Shown here: piece by piece, positions 6,471-8,071 of the stretch
Numbering within the stretch: the stretch's first letter is position 1
Layout of the letters: every line of letters starts with the position of its first letter
Assembly (NCBI GenBank): GCA_019246495.1
Contig: JAFAQI010000471.1
Span: 1-8,071, forward strand
Direction: 5' to 3'
Length of the DNA stretch: 8,071 bases
Source of the DNA: Frankiales bacterium
GTDB lineage: Bacteria; Actinomycetota; Actinomycetes; JAFAQI01
The notes under the pieces: model-generated
What the model was told of the DNA's origin: nothing
Seen by the model: the letters and a program-made list of their open reading frames with translations, nothing else
The model's database searches: none
Made by a program: the position numbers and the translations under genes

Positions 6471-7162
6471 AAAAGGCTGCGGCGGGCACGGCGACGCTGG
6501 TCGACCGTGACCGGCGGACCCGCAAGCGGGTCGTTCAGCTGCTGCTCGAGCTCGGCCCGTCGACGGCGGTGGCGCTCGGGGAGCGGCTGGGCCTCACGCC
6601 TGCCGCGATCCGCAAGCACCTCGACGCGATGCTCGCCGACGGCACGCTGGTCGCCCGCGACGCTCCGGTCCGGGGTCCGCGTGGCCGCGGCCGTCCGGCG
6701 CGGATCTTTGCCTTGTCCGACGCCGGCCATGCCTCGGCCGGTCCCACGGCGTACGACGCGGTGGCGGTCGAGGCGCTGCGCTTCCTGCGGGAGACCGCGG
6801 GGGAGCAGGCGGTCGAGGAGTTCGCGCGGCGGCGGATGAGCGAGTGGGAAGCGCGCTATGCCGAACGCATCGCGGTGCTGCCACTCGAGGAGCGGCCGGC
6901 GGCGCTGGCGGAGGCGCTGTGCGCGGACGGCTACTCCGCGACCGTTCACGAGGGCGGTTGCGGTGTGCAGGTCTGCCAGCACCACTGCCCGGTGCAGCAC
7001 ATCGCCGAAGAGTTCCCCGCGCTGTGCGAGGCGGAGACCGAGGCGATCGGCCGGTTGGTCGGTCGGCACGTGCAGCGGCTCGCGACGATCGCGCACGGCG
7101 ACGGAGTTTGTACGACGCACATCCCACTGACGCCGGTGGCGTCCGGAAGGAACCTTGCATGA
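6461..7162 (+). CDS. sufR: SUF operon repressor, Fe-S cluster-sensing winged-helix regulator
   Basis: Cytosolic transcription factor that, in its family, carries an Fe-S cluster and represses the downstream suf genes, linking cluster supply to synthesis. It has 233 residues from GTG 6461. Residues about 18-70 form a winged helix-turn-helix (recognition helix near [13 protein letters not shown], 45-57), followed by a basic wing [10 protein letters not shown] (72-81). The C-terminal half holds five cysteines: C154, C167, C172, C176 and C189. C172-x3-C176-x12-C189 has the same spacing as the cluster ligands described for M. tuberculosis SufR (C175, C179, C192, from memory). The longest frame is listed, but the promoter placement favours the second GTG at 6467, giving 231 residues; neither start has a Shine-Dalgarno sequence. 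The stop overlaps the sufB start by ATGA (7159-7162), so the two are translationally coupled. Confidence 0.93.
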   Translation: MVVKKAAAGTATLVDRDRRTRKRVVQLLLELGPSTAVALGERLGLTPAAIRKHLDAMLADGTLVARDAPVRGPRGRGRPARIFALSDAGHASAGPTAYDAVAVEALRFLRETAGEQAVEEFARRRMSEWEARYAERIAVLPLEERPAALAEALCADGYSATVHEGGCGVQVCQHHCPVQHIAEEFPALCEAETEAIGRLVGRHVQRLATIAHGDGVCTTHIPLTPVASGRNLA

Positions 7163-8071
7163 CCGCAACCGACCGCCCGGACCTCGAAGGCCTTGGCCGT
7201 TATGCCTTCGGCTGGGCCGACCCCGACGTGGCAGGTGCCGCGGCGACGCGTGGCCTGTCCGAGGCGAAGGTCCGCGAGATCAGCGCGCTCAAGAACGAGC
7301 CGGAGTGGATGCTCAACTTCCGGCTGAAGGGCCTGCGGTTGTTCGACAAGAAGCCGATGCCCAACTGGGGCTCGGACCTGTCGGGCATCGACTTCGACAA
7401 CATCAAGTACTTCGTGCGGTCGTCGGAGAAGCAGGCGACGTCCTGGGACGAGTTGCCGGCCGACATCAAGAGCACCTACGACAAGCTCGGCATCCCCGAG
7501 GCGGAGAAGCAGCGACTCATCGCCGGCGTGGCCGCGCAGTATGAAAGCGAAGTGGTCTACCACAGCATTCGTGAGGACCTCGAGCAGAAGGGCGTGCTCT
7601 TCCTCGACACCGACACGGCGCTGAAGGAGCACGAGGATCTGTTCCGCGAGTACTTCGGCGCGGTCATTCCTGCCGGCGACAACAAGTTCGCCGCTCTCAA
7701 CACTGCGGTCTGGTCGGGTGGTTCGTTCATCTACGTTCCCAAGGGTGTGCACGTCGACATCCCGCTGCAGGCCTACTTCCGCATCAACACGGAAAACATG
7801 GGTCAGTTCGAGCGGACGCTGATCATCGCGGACGAGGACTCCTACGTTCACTACGTCGAAGGCTGCACTGCGCCCATCTACTCGTCGGACTCGCTGCATA
7901 GTGCGGTCGTCGAGATCATCGTGAAGAAGAACGCGCGGGTGCGTTACACGACCATCCAGAACTGGTCGAACAACGTCTACAACCTGGTCACCAAGCGCGC
8001 CGCCGCGCAGGCCGGCGCCACCATGGAGTGGATCGACGGCAACATCGGCTCCAAGGTCACCATGAAGTACC
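7159..8071 (+). CDS. sufB: Fe-S cluster assembly protein SufB, N-terminal 304 codons (continues outside window)
   Basis: Scaffold subunit of the cytosolic SufBCD complex, on which Fe-S clusters are built from persulfide sulfur and iron. The frame is open from ATG 7159 to the window end; actinobacterial SufB is about 475 residues, so roughly one third is missing. Recognisable SufB sequences include GFDFD-like [11 protein letters not shown] (75-85), [22 protein letters not shown] around C236, and [13 protein letters not shown] leading into the beta-helix core. A strong Shine-Dalgarno sequence GGAAGGA (7145-7151) lies 7 bases before the ATG, inside the end of sufR. C236 begins the VEG/CTAPIY site where M. 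tuberculosis SufB carries an intein; here the sequence passes through uninterrupted, so that intein is absent. sufD, sufC, sufS and sufU would be expected further right. Confidence 0.96.
   Translation, partial: MTATDRPDLEGLGRYAFGWADPDVAGAAATRGLSEAKVREISALKNEPEWMLNFRLKGLRLFDKKPMPNWGSDLSGIDFDNIKYFVRSSEKQATSWDELPADIKSTYDKLGIPEAEKQRLIAGVAAQYESEVVYHSIREDLEQKGVLFLDTDTALKEHEDLFREYFGAVIPAGDNKFAALNTAVWSGGSFIYVPKGVHVDIPLQAYFRINTENMGQFERTLIIADEDSYVHYVEGCTAPIYSSDSLHSAVVEIIVKKNARVRYTTIQNWSNNVYNLVTKRAAAQAGATMEWIDGNIGSKVTMKY

Noticed and set aside
7861..7875. Possible intein at the Suf[10 protein letters not shown] site
   Set aside because: The host sequence is continuous through C236; there is no intein in the part of the gene that is visible.
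6946..7899. 317-codon minus-strand frame opposite sufR and sufB
   Set aside because: Antisense to two clear SUF genes; it arises from their codon bias.

Overview
The window is GC-rich chromosomal DNA of an actinobacterium. The evidence is the base composition and codon use, four GTG starts, two genes without a visible ribosome binding site, and the gene order. From memory, that order matches the tkt / ctaB / ctaA / ABC transporter / sufR-sufB neighbourhood of Mycobacterium tuberculosis and other actinobacteria. No mobile element, CRISPR array, tRNA or rRNA is visible. Nearly every base is coding, and the longest non-coding gap is 79 bases.

Layout. (1) Bases 1-1584, minus strand: the first 528 codons of a transketolase that runs off the left edge. 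(2) Bases 1664-2596, plus strand: ctaB, heme O synthase, divergent from tkt. (3) Bases 5516-2548, minus strand: a likely four-gene operon. It is read as ABC ATPase, ABC-2 permease (4-base stop/start overlap), a small stand-alone receiver-like protein that has lost its phosphoacceptor aspartate, then ctaA, heme A synthase. The 3' ends of ctaA and ctaB overlap by 49 bases. (4) Bases 5540-6400, plus strand: a DUF1206 membrane protein, divergent from the ABC operon with only 23 bases between start codons. (5) Bases 6461-8071, plus strand: sufR, an Fe-S-sensing repressor, and the first 304 codons of sufB, overlapping by ATGA. This is the head of the SUF iron-sulfur assembly operon, which continues off the right edge.

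How the genes work together. CtaB and CtaA act in series (heme B to heme O to heme A) to supply cytochrome aa3 oxidase. SufR should shut down the suf operon when Fe-S supply is sufficient; a candidate operator (ACAAT-N5-TGTGA) lies across the -10 box and start codon. The ABC transporter is co-transcribed with ctaA, but its substrate cannot be read from the sequence.

The genes are mostly conserved housekeeping genes. The most unusual items are the degenerate receiver inside the ctaA operon, the compact regulatory architecture (ctaB and sufR probably leaderless, a palindromic CCTAGG possibly giving a Shine-Dalgarno core to both divergent genes, the ctaA/ctaB antisense overlap), and the DUF1206 gene at a variable spot in an otherwise conserved block. 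I do not see a wholly new multi-gene system.
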